From positions 62,001-126,000 of the forward strand of contig NZ_SSXV01000007.1 of the NCBI RefSeq assembly GCF_009469595.2: DNA of 64,000 nucleotides, given 5' to 3'. The notes below the pieces were generated by a model that saw only the letters and a list, made by a program, of their open reading frames with translations, was not told the DNA's origin and searched no databases. The position numbers and the translations under genes are program-made. Origin of the DNA: Thauera sp. 2A1. GTDB lineage: Bacteria; Pseudomonadota; Gammaproteobacteria; Burkholderiales; Rhodocyclaceae. Shown piece after piece: positions 24,521-32,452 of the stretch; positions within the stretch are counted from its first letter, which is position 1; every line of letters begins with the position of its first letter.

Positions 24521-24886
24521 ATGTCCCCTCAAGCCCCCCCGATCCCTGCCGCAGACAGCCGGGCAATGCGCGCCGCGCTGATCTTCGCCCTGACGGCGGA
24601 ACGCCTGTCGATCTTCTATGAGCACGGCCAGTGGCTGACCGAGGCTCAGGGCGCGAGCATCGTCGCCGACTGGCTCGCGCGCAGCGAGCGCAGCCTGCCC
24701 CTCGCGGATCGCCGCCAGTTGTCCGCGCTCAGCGACGGCCTGGCTCGCCAGATCGCCGGCTCGCTGTCACGGGAAGCCGGCCTCTACACCGCGCACGAGA
24801 TGATGGAAGCGCTCGATCCCAACCACGATTCGGACCTGGCGCGCTCGATGATGGAAGAATGCACGCGGCTGCTGGACACCGACTGA
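24521..24886 (+). CDS. Small hypothetical protein
   Basis: A 121-residue soluble, helix-rich protein, with segments such as MRAALIFALTAERLSIFYEHGQWLTEAQGASIVADWLARSE broken by polar turns. There is no signal peptide, no metal motif and no recognised family. It lies 19 bp after the esterase gene on the same strand and so may share its transcript. The start at 24521 is chosen over 24440 because the latter lies inside the esterase gene. Confidence 0.65.
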   Translation: MSPQAPPIPAADSRAMRAALIFALTAERLSIFYEHGQWLTEAQGASIVADWLARSERSLPLADRRQLSALSDGLARQIAGSLSREAGLYTAHEMMEALDPNHDSDLARSMMEECTRLLDTD

Positions 24887-24968
24887 TCCACGACCTCGGT
24901 CGCCCGATCGCCCTGCGCGGGCGACAGGTCCGCGGTCTCGAAGTCGATCACCGCCACCACTTCCACGC

Positions 24969-25298
24969 TCAGCGCCCTCCCTGGAGCTCAGGCCACGCCT
25001 GGAGCCGGCACTTGTCGCAGTCGTCCCACGGCAGGCAGTTGCACACCCGGGGCAGTGCCACGAAGCGGCTTCCCACCTGAACCTTTGCTTCCGCCATGAG
25101 CTTCGAGGATGCGCTGCGTCGGGGCGCGGACGAGGACACCGCCGCCGAGGGATCATGCGGTGTCGGCTGCCACTGCGAGAACAGGCCCAGGTCGAGGCCA
25201 CCGTCGATGTACCAGAGCTTGCGCGCCGCATCCCAGCGCGCACCCAACTTCTTCGCCTGGTCCTTTTCGGCGAAGGGGACCTTCAGGTTGTGGCGCAT
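24969..25298 (-). CDS. DUF5710-domain protein
   Basis: A 109-residue protein. The N-terminal ~45 residues (LKVPFAEKDQAKKLGARWDAARKLWYIDGG) are the DUF5710 signature, a short domain also found attached to primases and DNA-processing proteins of mobile elements. The C-terminal part has a cysteine set (RVCNCLPWDDCDKC) that could bind a metal. The start at 25298 (MRHNLKVP) fits the domain; the frame from 25331 adds 11 residues without support. Confidence 0.8.
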   Translation of the reverse strand: MRHNLKVPFAEKDQAKKLGARWDAARKLWYIDGGLDLGLFSQWQPTPHDPSAAVSSSAPRRSASSKLMAEAKVQVGSRFVALPRVCNCLPWDDCDKCRLQAWPELQGGR

Positions 25299-25436
25299 GG
25301 CGGCATCGGGATCCTCGTGGCGGGGACCCATTATAGGCAGAACGGGGCAGGCCTTCAGGCAGCCTCAGCCCGCATACGAACCCCGGTCGATACGGCCTCG
25401 CAGCCGCAGCGGGCGTTGATTCAGGCGGATGGGCAG

Positions 25437-25474
25437 AAAACAAAATGGGTTAGATCCGGAAAGACCTAACCCAT
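25437..25474 (-). terminator. Rho-independent terminator after tRNA-Arg
   Basis: A perfect 9-bp stem (ATGGGTTAG at 25445-25453 with CTAACCCAT at 25466-25474) is followed on the minus strand by TTTTGTTTT. It lies 10 bp past the tRNA 3' end. Confidence 0.85.
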
Positions 25475-25483
25475 CGATGTGTC

Positions 25484-25560
25484 TGGCGCGCCCGAGACGA
25501 TTCGAACGTCCGACCCCTGCCTTCGGAGGGCAGTACTCTATCCAGCTGAGCTACGGGCGC
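25484..25560 (-). tRNA. tRNA-Arg (anticodon CCG)
   Basis: On the minus strand GCGCCCG at the 5' end pairs with CGGGCGC before an encoded discriminator G and CCA. The D arm is GCTCAGCTGGATAGAGT. The anticodon stem-loop CTGCC-CTCCGAA-GGCAG gives CCG, reading CGG (Arg). The T arm holds GTTCGAATC. The length is 77 nt including CCA. A terminator follows directly, so it is a single-tRNA transcript. Confidence 0.96.
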
Positions 25561-25636
25561 GGAGGCTGGCCGGCGGTGTTGCCGGCGCAAGAGAGCGGCG
25601 AGGATATAACGGTTCGCAGGCAAAGTCCATGCCGCA

Positions 25637-25666
25637 CTGCCACAACGGTTTTTCGCCCGCTATAAT
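25637..25666 (+). promoter_or_regulatory. Sigma-70 promoter of the cytochrome c gene
   Basis: A perfect -10 TATAAT (25661-25666) has a weaker -35 (CTGCCA, 25637-25642) 18 bp upstream. The cytochrome ATG is at 25712, giving a leader of about 40 nt that contains AAAGGA. Confidence 0.55.
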
Positions 25667-25711
25667 CCGGGCTTTCGTCTCGCGCCATAACACAAGTCAA
25701 AGGATTCGAGC

Positions 25712-26176
25712 ATGCTGAACCACCGCGCCCCGCGCCCCGCCCTGCGGCCCACCCGCTTCGCCATGCCTGTCGTCGCCATGGTTGCAGTCGCCCTGCTGGC
25801 TGGCTGCGGCAAGCCGACTGCGACGGTCGATCCGGAAAAGACGGCCGAACTGATCCAGCCCGTCGCCCGCGTCGAGCTGAAGGCCGAAAAGGTCACCCCG
25901 GGCAAGCGCACCGGCGAGCAGATCGTGAAGGCGGTGTGTGCCGGGTGCCACGACTCCGGCAGCCTCGGCGCGCCGAAGACCGGCGACGCCGGCGCGTGGG
26001 GGCCGCGCATTGCGCTGGGGTTCGATGCGCTCACCAAGTCGGCGATCGCCGGCAAGAACCAGATGCCCCCGCGCGGCGGCGTCGCCGACCTGACCGACAC
26101 CGAAGTGGCACGCGCCGTCGCCTTCCTGACGAGCAAGGCCGGTTCTGGCTTCAAGGAGCCGCCGGTCGAGCAGTAA
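25712..26176 (+). CDS. c5-type monohaem cytochrome, predicted lipoprotein
   Basis: A 154-residue protein with a signal peptide ending in a lipobox (LLAGC, Cys ~31), so it is probably anchored in a membrane facing the periplasm. The haem motif is CAGCH (~75-79), and the methionine ligand is probably in KNQMPPRGGVADLTDTEV, the cytochrome c5/c555 pattern. Residues between the anchor and the haem domain form a charged linker. It should carry single electrons between respiratory complexes. It stands alone with its own promoter, divergent from tRNA-Arg. Confidence 0.9.
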   Translation: MLNHRAPRPALRPTRFAMPVVAMVAVALLAGCGKPTATVDPEKTAELIQPVARVELKAEKVTPGKRTGEQIVKAVCAGCHDSGSLGAPKTGDAGAWGPRIALGFDALTKSAIAGKNQMPPRGGVADLTDTEVARAVAFLTSKAGSGFKEPPVEQ

Positions 26177-26261
26177 GCATCCGCCCGCCGCGCGGCGGGA
26201 CGTGCGCCCGCGGGAACCGATCCCGCCGGGCGCAAGAATCGAAAAGCTTCGAGCGCAGCGC

Positions 26262-27998
26262 TCAGGCAGGTACTTCGCCCTGCCTGGCCTCAAGCACGGC
26301 GGCGCACACGCGGTTGCGGCCGCCGCGCTTGGCGTCATACAGCGCTGCGTCAGCGGCCGCCAGCAGATCTGCATCCCCGGCCACCACCACCGCTTCGTTC
26401 GCCGCATCGTCAGGCACCGCATTGCATGACGTGGCATGCCCCGCGGAAACGGTGCAGGAGAAATTCTGCCCGTCGTAGCTGAAGCGCAGATTGGCGAAGC
26501 GCTGGCGAATGTCGTCCAGCAGCCGCTGCGCTGCAGCGCCGGCACATTCCGGCAGCACCACGAGGAATTCCTCGCCGCCGTAGCGTCCGAGATGGTCGGA
26601 CTGCCGCAGGCGCTGGCGCAACAGGGTGGCCAGAGCGGAGATCACCAGATCGCCCGCGGCATGGCCGTAGGTGTCATTCACCGACTTGAAGTGGTCGATA
26701 TCGAGCATCGCCAGCGTCACCGGTTTGCCGGTGCGGCGCGCGCGCCTGATCTCCTTGGATGCGACCTCCTTGATGCTGGCGTGCTTGAGCAGGCCGGTCA
26801 GGCTGTCCTTGTTGATCTGGTCGGCGAGCTGACGCGCGCGCTCGACGCGGACCCGCACCGCCGCCACGAGCTGGGCGTCGGACACCGGCTTGATGATGAA
26901 GTCGTCGCCGCCGCGACGCATGGCGGCGATCTGGCGCTCGAGGTCGGTCTCCGCCGACAGATACACGATGGGAAGGCCGGTCCATTTGTCGTGCTGGCGG
27001 ATCACGCCCGCCAGCTCCGGACCGGTGTAGCGCGGCATGTGCATGTCCATCAGCACCAGGTCCGGCTGAAAGCTGGCGAGTTCGTCCATGATGGTCTCAG
27101 GCTGGCGCAGGACCTCGGCCACCATGTCCGCCGCGCGCAGCACCAGGCACAGGTGTGCGGCGAGATCGGCGTCGTCGTCGACGACCAGCACGCGCTGCGG
27201 CGGTGCGCTCAACTGCTCGACGAGCTGCCCCATGCGATTGACCAGCCGCGGAATGTCGATGGGCTTGAGGAAGTAGCCGACGGCGCCCAGCCGGGCCGCG
27301 CGCACGCGCGACTCGAAATCGTCGGCGGAGGTGATGAACAGCAGCGGGCAGGCCAAGGCGCGCAGCGCGGGAAAATCGGCAAGCGCCTCGGTGGCATTGC
27401 GGCCCTCTGCCTCGAACATCACGTCCATGATCAGCATGTCGGGACTTTCGCTCCGCGCAGCGCGCTCGGCTTCGTCGATCCGCGTGAACAACTGCACCCG
27501 ATAATTGAAGGACTCGAGCTGGCGAGCAAGTTGTTCGCCCAGCGCGGCGTCGTCTTCCATCACCCACACCCGGATCGCCTTGCCGGCTGAGCGGAGGGCA
27601 TTCGGTGCCGGGATGACGGACGACGGCGCTGCGATCTTGCCCACCGTCTCGCCCGCGGTCTGGCCCACCCATTGACCCAGTCCAGCCAGTTCCACCGCAA
27701 GCGCCCGGCATGCCGTCGCGTCCACCGGGTCCGGCTTCCCCGCCAGCCAGGCCACGATGCGCTGCTCGAGGCCACGCGCCGCCGCACTCAGCGCCGCCAG
27801 GCCGAAGGTGCCGCCGGAACCGGCCAGCTTGTGCAGTCGCTGGTGCAGCGCTTCGAGGCAGGCACGATCGCCCTCGCCGCCCTGCACCGCCCCGGCCAGC
27901 GCCTGCAGCGCCGCGAGCTCGGCCGGCAGCCGCGCCAGGTAGTCCGCTCGCAGCTTTGCCAGTTGCTCGGCCAGCGCCTGCGGTTGCGTTGCGTCCAC
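26262..27998 (-). CDS. Diguanylate cyclase with HPt and two receiver domains
   Basis: A 578-residue protein arranged HPt - REC - REC - GGDEF. The HPt His is residue 56 (LHKLAGSGGTFGL). REC1 (~142-255) has Asp in LIMDVMF and Lys in FLKPID. REC2 (~268-385) has Asp in LVLMDMHMP and Lys in FIIKPVS. The cyclase domain (~410-570) has the active signature GGEEF and an RxxD (RQSD) five residues before it, the product-inhibition site. It makes c-di-GMP. It lies 4 bp after a lone receiver gene and a hybrid kinase gene on the same strand, forming a likely phosphorelay. Confidence 0.93.
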   Translation of the reverse strand: MDATQPQALAEQLAKLRADYLARLPAELAALQALAGAVQGGEGDRACLEALHQRLHKLAGSGGTFGLAALSAAARGLEQRIVAWLAGKPDPVDATACRALAVELAGLGQWVGQTAGETVGKIAAPSSVIPAPNALRSAGKAIRVWVMEDDAALGEQLARQLESFNYRVQLFTRIDEAERAARSESPDMLIMDVMFEAEGRNATEALADFPALRALACPLLFITSADDFESRVRAARLGAVGYFLKPIDIPRLVNRMGQLVEQLSAPPQRVLVVDDDADLAAHLCLVLRAADMVAEVLRQPETIMDELASFQPDLVLMDMHMPRYTGPELAGVIRQHDKWTGLPIVYLSAETDLERQIAAMRRGGDDFIIKPVSDAQLVAAVRVRVERARQLADQINKDSLTGLLKHASIKEVASKEIRRARRTGKPVTLAMLDIDHFKSVNDTYGHAAGDLVISALATLLRQRLRQSDHLGRYGGEEFLVVLPECAGAAAQRLLDDIRQRFANLRFSYDGQNFSCTVSAGHATSCNAVPDDAANEAVVVAGDADLLAAADAALYDAKRGGRNRVCAAVLEARQGEVPA

Positions 27999-28002
27999 TC
28001 GC

Positions 28003-28380
28003 CTAGGCCTCCCAGATGGCCCGCACCTGGCTCGCCAGGGTCATAGGGTCGAAAGGCTTCGGAATCACGTCGCGCGCACCCAGGGACTTGTAATGCGCGA
28101 CTTCTGCCGGCTGTACCTTGGCGGTCATGAATGCGACCGGCACCGTGGCCAGCGAGGGCAGGCCACGCAGCGCCTGCAGGGTGGTCGGCCCGTCCATGCC
28201 CGGCATCATGACGTCGAGCAGGATCAGCTCGGGCGCGAAGCCTTCCGCTTCGCGCAGCGCCTCCTCGCCGGAGGAGCAGACCTTCACCGTGAAGCCGCCG
28301 ACCAATTCAAGGGCAAGCTTGGCCACCGCCTGGATGTCGGGCTCGTCTTCCACATACATGACGCGTTGCAGGGTGCTCAT
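28003..28380 (-). CDS. Single-domain response regulator
   Basis: A 125-residue receiver domain without an output domain. VMYVEDEPDIQ carries the acidic pocket, LILLDVMMPGMDG the phosphoacceptor Asp (~56), FMTAK the switch Thr and PKPFDP the Lys. Such lone receivers shuttle phosphate between a kinase and an HPt protein. It overlaps the hybrid kinase stop by ATGA and is followed after 4 bp by the HPt-REC-REC-GGDEF gene, fitting that shuttle role. Confidence 0.93.
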   Translation of the reverse strand: MSTLQRVMYVEDEPDIQAVAKLALELVGGFTVKVCSSGEEALREAEGFAPELILLDVMMPGMDGPTTLQALRGLPSLATVPVAFMTAKVQPAEVAHYKSLGARDVIPKPFDPMTLASQVRAIWEA

Positions 28381-31300
28381 GCTTGGCTCCTTCGGGATCT
28401 GAATGATCGAATGCGGCTGTCGAGCGCGTCAATCAGCTCCTTCGGCGAAACCTGCGACTTGAGCAGCACTGCCTCGACCCGGCGTGCCTCCTCCGCCGTG
28501 GTATCGGCGCCCGACAGGATGACGATGCGCGTATCCGGCTGGCGCGCGCGGATATCCGGCAGCAGATCCCAGCCGGAGCCGTCGGGCAGGCCGATGTCCA
28601 GGACCACCACATCGAAGCGCTCCCGCGAGACGCGGTCGAGCGCTTCGCGCAGCGTCGTCGCGCGCTCGAACTGGAAGCGCTCGCCCACCATGGAACGGAC
28701 CACCTGATGAAGGTCATCGTCGTCCTCCACATGCAGCACGCGCGGATTCGACGCGCCAGCCTGGGCAAGCAGCCCCTGCACCACCGCCAGCAGCCGGCTC
28801 TCGTCGAACGGCTTGGCGAGCCAGTCGACGGCGGAAAAATCGCCGTTGATCGCGAGCCGCCCCTCTTCCATCTTGGCCGACACGACCATGATGGGCAGGT
28901 CCGCGGTGTCCGGGCGCTGGCGCACCTGGCGGATGATCTCCAGGCCGCCGATGTCCGGCAGCATCAGGTCCAGACTCAGCGCGGCGTAGGCGGTCTCCTG
29001 CAGCGCCGCCAGCGCCTCCCGCCCGGTGAGGGCGATATCGACCCGGTAGCCGGCGCGCGTGAGCATCAGGCTCAGCAGGCGGGCGATGTCCGCGTCGTCT
29101 TCCACCACCAGGATGCGCGGCGCATCCGCCGCGGTGACGACGGGTGCGCCGTCGGGCGCGGCCGGCTCGCCCGCCGCGTGCAGCGGAAACTCGATCCAGA
29201 AGGTGGCACCCTCCCCCTCGATCGAGTCGAAGCCGATCGTCCCTCCCATGCGCTCCACCAGCTCGCGGGTGATCGCCAGGCCGAGGCCGGTGCCGCCCTT
29301 CTGGCGCGTATCGGATGCATCGGCCTGGGAGAACTTCTCGAAGATGCGGCCGCGGAAGGATGCGGGAATGCCGGGGCCGTGGTCGACCACCGCCACCCGG
29401 AGCTTGCCGCCGCGCGCGCGCACGACGACCTCCACCGTGCCGCCCTCGGGCGAGAACTTGATCGCATTCGACAGCAGGTTGGCCAGTACCTGCATCAGGC
29501 GCTGGCTGTCCACCCGCAGTTCGGCATCGGTCGCCTCGCCCTTCAACGCCAGCGCCACCCGGCGTTCGGTGCCATAGGTGCGATGACTCTCCACCGCCTG
29601 CTGGACGATGGGCATCAGCGGCTGCACCTGCATGTCGAAGTGCAGCTTGCCGGCGGCAATCTTCTCCATGTCGAGCAGGTCGTTGATGAGGTGGGTGAGG
29701 CGCTGGCTGTTCTTGTGGGCGATGCCGACCATCTGCCGCGCCTGCTCCGGCAATTGGCCGAGCGCACCGCCGGCGACCAGGCCGAGCGCGCCGGAGATCG
29801 AGGTCAGCGGCGTGCGCAGCTCGTGGCTGACGGTGGACACGAACTCGCTCTTCATCCGCTCCATGCGCTTGCGCTCGCTGATGTCGCGCACCATGCCGAC
29901 GTACAGGGGCTGCCCGTGCTGGGTGATCTCGGACACCGCCAGCTCCATCGGGAACAGGCTGCCGTCGCGGCGCTGGCCCTCGACCTCGCGACCGATGCCG
30001 ATGATGCGCGCCACGCCCGTGGTCTGGTAGTTGCGCAGGTAGCCGTCGTGCGCCTCACGGTGCGGGTTCGGCATCAGCATCTTCACGTTGCGGCCGATCA
30101 CCTCGTCGGCGACATAGCCGAAGATGCGCTCGGCAGCCGGGTTGAAGGACTGCACGATCCCCTTGGCGTCGATGGTGATGAGTCCGTCGACCATGTTGTC
30201 GAGGATCGTCTGCGTGTGCTGGGCCTGTTCCGCGAGGGCGGCCTCGCTCCGCATGCGGTCGGTGATGTCGTAGAACCAGCCCAGCACCGCCGGACTGCCC
30301 TCGTACTGGATCGGCGAATAGGAGCCGAGCGCCCACTTGGTCCCGACCCCCGGGATGGCCAGCTCGACCAGCATGTCGTAGATCTGCTCGCCGCGGCCCA
30401 GGCGCTGCAGGATGGCCTCGTAGTCCTCCCTGCGCACGTAGTAGGCGGACGGGTCCACGCCGCCGACTTCGTCCGCCGCGGCATTGATCAGCTCGGCATA
30501 GCGGCGGTTGGAGAAGATGACCTCGTGCCCCCCGGCGCGCGCGATGCGCGCCGCGATCGGGCTGGTCTCGAGCATGCTGCGGAAGCGCTGCGCGCTCTCG
30601 CGCAGCTCGCGCTCGGCGGCCTTGCGCGTGGTGATGTCCTCGGCGATGCCGACATAGCCCGTGAGCTGACCGTCGGCGGCGCGCATGGCGCTCACCACCA
30701 GCGACACCGGGATGGCGCGGCCGTCGCGGTGCACATAGGTCCATTCGCGCGTCTCAGAGCCTTCGCGTTCGGCCACTTCGACGAACACCCGGAAACCTTC
30801 GACCGGATGGCCCAGGGCCGCGCTCAGCTCGGCCGAGCGCGCCGCCACCTCCTCCGCACGGTGAAACGGCGCCGGCGTCTGCTTGCCAACCACCTCGTCC
30901 GCAGCATGGCCGAGCAGCTTCTCGGCCCCCTTGTTGAAGACCTTGATCACACCGCGGGTGTCGGTGGCGATGATCGAGAAGGTCGACGCCGCCAGTACGC
31001 TCTCCAGCAGCTCGGTAGCGCCATGCAGCGCGGCGGTGCGCTCGCGGATGCGCGCCTCGAGGCCCGCCTGGGTCTCGCGCAGCTCGCGGAAGCTGCTGGC
31101 CAGCATTTCCGCCATCTCGCGCAGGCTGCCGCCCAGGCTGCCGTATTCGCGCACCGGACTGGCCGGCAGCACCGGCTGCGTCCCGCTGGCGATCTGCGAA
31201 GTCAGCAGGCGGCTGGCCGCCTCGAGCGCGGCGATCGGCCGGGTGAGCCACTGGCTGAGCACGCGCGCCAGCACGATGCCCATCAGCAGCAGCCCCACCA

Positions 31301-32297
31301 GATAGGCAAAGAGCTTCAGCCCGGTACGCTCGAGCGCCCGCACCAGCGGCGCCGCCGACTGCTCGATCACCAGCCGGGCCACCTCGCCGCCCTCGGGGAC
31401 CGGCACGCCGATGTGGTAGCGCCCCTGCTTCCAGCGCGCCATGGCCGGCATGTCGCCGCCCGGGACCCAGATCGCCAGGCCGCCTGCCAGCGGCTGCAAC
31501 TCCCCCGCGTTGCCCGACAGGCTCGCCACCTCGCCCTGACGGGCCAGTACGCTGCCGTCCGCAGCCAGCAATGCCAATCCCATGCCGGGGTTGTCCTGCT
31601 CGCCCGCCAGCAGCGCCACCCGGCGCGACGCTGTTGTGGCCGGTTCGGCTGCGAGCCGCGTGCCCAGATGGCGCGCGCGCTCGGCGAGCCGTTCCTCCAT
31701 GAAGGCTTCCAGCTGCACGCGCTCACCGTAGCTTTTCAGGATGACCGGGATCGCACCGGCGAGCAGGATGGTCGTCAGCAGCACGTGGAACAGCAGTCCC
31801 GACAGCCGCGCTGCACCCAGCCCGAGGCGCGCCGCGCCGCGCCACCACAGTTGCAGGCCGAGTACGATCAGTCCGGCAAGCAAGGCATTGAACAGACCAT
31901 TGAGCGCCTGCTTGAGGGCGATCATCGTCGCCGCCTCCCAGCCCACGCCCATCCTGCCGTGGTAGGACAGCAGCACCAGCGGCACGCCCAGCACCAGCCA
32001 GTACGCGAGATCCGCGAGCACCAGCGTGCACAGGCCGCGCCGGTAAAGCAGGCCGACGACCAGCGCCTCGACGGTGAACACGATCAGCGCGTAGGGATGC
32101 CCCCACAGGAACAGCGTGTAGAGCCCGCCGGCGGCCGCCACCAGCACCGCAGGCAGCGTGCCGAGCAGCGCGACCGCCAGCATCGCCGCCACCGAGCCGA
32201 AGATGAACACCACGCTGAAGAACAGCGGCACGCTGAGAACATTCCCCGCCACCGCGAGCAGGGCGAGGGCGAGCGTGGCGAGGGCCTTCTGGCGCAT
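28377..32297 (-). CDS. Large membrane hybrid sensor histidine kinase with three PAS and two receiver domains
   Basis: A 1306-residue kinase. Residues ~1-185 hold about six membrane helices (MASE-like sensor). A periplasmic region to ~320 is closed by another helix and a HAMP-like linker (LSQWLTRPIAALEAASRLL). Three PAS domains span ~430-555, 560-690 and 695-815. HisKA follows with the phospho-His at ~825 (STVSHELRTPL), then HATPase_c (NLLSNAIKFSPEG, DHGPGIP, GGTGLGLAI) and two receivers, ~1060-1175 (SLDLMLPD) and ~1185-1300 (VVLDIGLPD). The start at 32297 is backed by GGGAG upstream. It heads the three-gene relay operon. The stimulus is unknown. Confidence 0.93.
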   Translation of the reverse strand: MRQKALATLALALLAVAGNVLSVPLFFSVVFIFGSVAAMLAVALLGTLPAVLVAAAGGLYTLFLWGHPYALIVFTVEALVVGLLYRRGLCTLVLADLAYWLVLGVPLVLLSYHGRMGVGWEAATMIALKQALNGLFNALLAGLIVLGLQLWWRGAARLGLGAARLSGLLFHVLLTTILLAGAIPVILKSYGERVQLEAFMEERLAERARHLGTRLAAEPATTASRRVALLAGEQDNPGMGLALLAADGSVLARQGEVASLSGNAGELQPLAGGLAIWVPGGDMPAMARWKQGRYHIGVPVPEGGEVARLVIEQSAAPLVRALERTGLKLFAYLVGLLLMGIVLARVLSQWLTRPIAALEAASRLLTSQIASGTQPVLPASPVREYGSLGGSLREMAEMLASSFRELRETQAGLEARIRERTAALHGATELLESVLAASTFSIIATDTRGVIKVFNKGAEKLLGHAADEVVGKQTPAPFHRAEEVAARSAELSAALGHPVEGFRVFVEVAEREGSETREWTYVHRDGRAIPVSLVVSAMRAADGQLTGYVGIAEDITTRKAAERELRESAQRFRSMLETSPIAARIARAGGHEVIFSNRRYAELINAAADEVGGVDPSAYYVRREDYEAILQRLGRGEQIYDMLVELAIPGVGTKWALGSYSPIQYEGSPAVLGWFYDITDRMRSEAALAEQAQHTQTILDNMVDGLITIDAKGIVQSFNPAAERIFGYVADEVIGRNVKMLMPNPHREAHDGYLRNYQTTGVARIIGIGREVEGQRRDGSLFPMELAVSEITQHGQPLYVGMVRDISERKRMERMKSEFVSTVSHELRTPLTSISGALGLVAGGALGQLPEQARQMVGIAHKNSQRLTHLINDLLDMEKIAAGKLHFDMQVQPLMPIVQQAVESHRTYGTERRVALALKGEATDAELRVDSQRLMQVLANLLSNAIKFSPEGGTVEVVVRARGGKLRVAVVDHGPGIPASFRGRIFEKFSQADASDTRQKGGTGLGLAITRELVERMGGTIGFDSIEGEGATFWIEFPLHAAGEPAAPDGAPVVTAADAPRILVVEDDADIARLLSLMLTRAGYRVDIALTGREALAALQETAYAALSLDLMLPDIGGLEIIRQVRQRPDTADLPIMVVSAKMEEGRLAINGDFSAVDWLAKPFDESRLLAVVQGLLAQAGASNPRVLHVEDDDDLHQVVRSMVGERFQFERATTLREALDRVSRERFDVVVLDIGLPDGSGWDLLPDIRARQPDTRIVILSGADTTAEEARRVEAVLLKSQVSPKELIDALDSRIRSFRSRRSQA

Positions 32298-32452
32298 GCT
32301 CAACTCCCTGCCGGATGTAAACCCCATGACGCTGCGCCCCCTGCCGCCCGCGGCGGTTCAAATCAAGAGATGTGCAATTGCCGGGCGCATGGCAAGGACT
32401 GCCCGCCCGCACCTTGTTCGTGCTGAGCGTTTACGGCGCGGCGGGCGAAGTC

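Noticed and set aside
25100..25298. The DUF5710 gene as a sign of an integrated element next to tRNA-Arg
   Set aside because: No integrase, no duplicated tRNA end and no other mobile genes are seen. The tRNA has its own terminator directly after it.
26184..26232. GC-rich hairpins after the cytochrome gene as a terminator
   Set aside because: The stems are imperfect and no T-run follows, so termination is not supported beyond chance in such GC-rich DNA.
28707..32426. A 1239-codon open frame on the plus strand opposite the hybrid kinase
   Set aside because: Its His/Arg/Gln/Asp-rich composition is the mirror of a high-GC gene on the other strand. The minus-strand frame has complete kinase domains.
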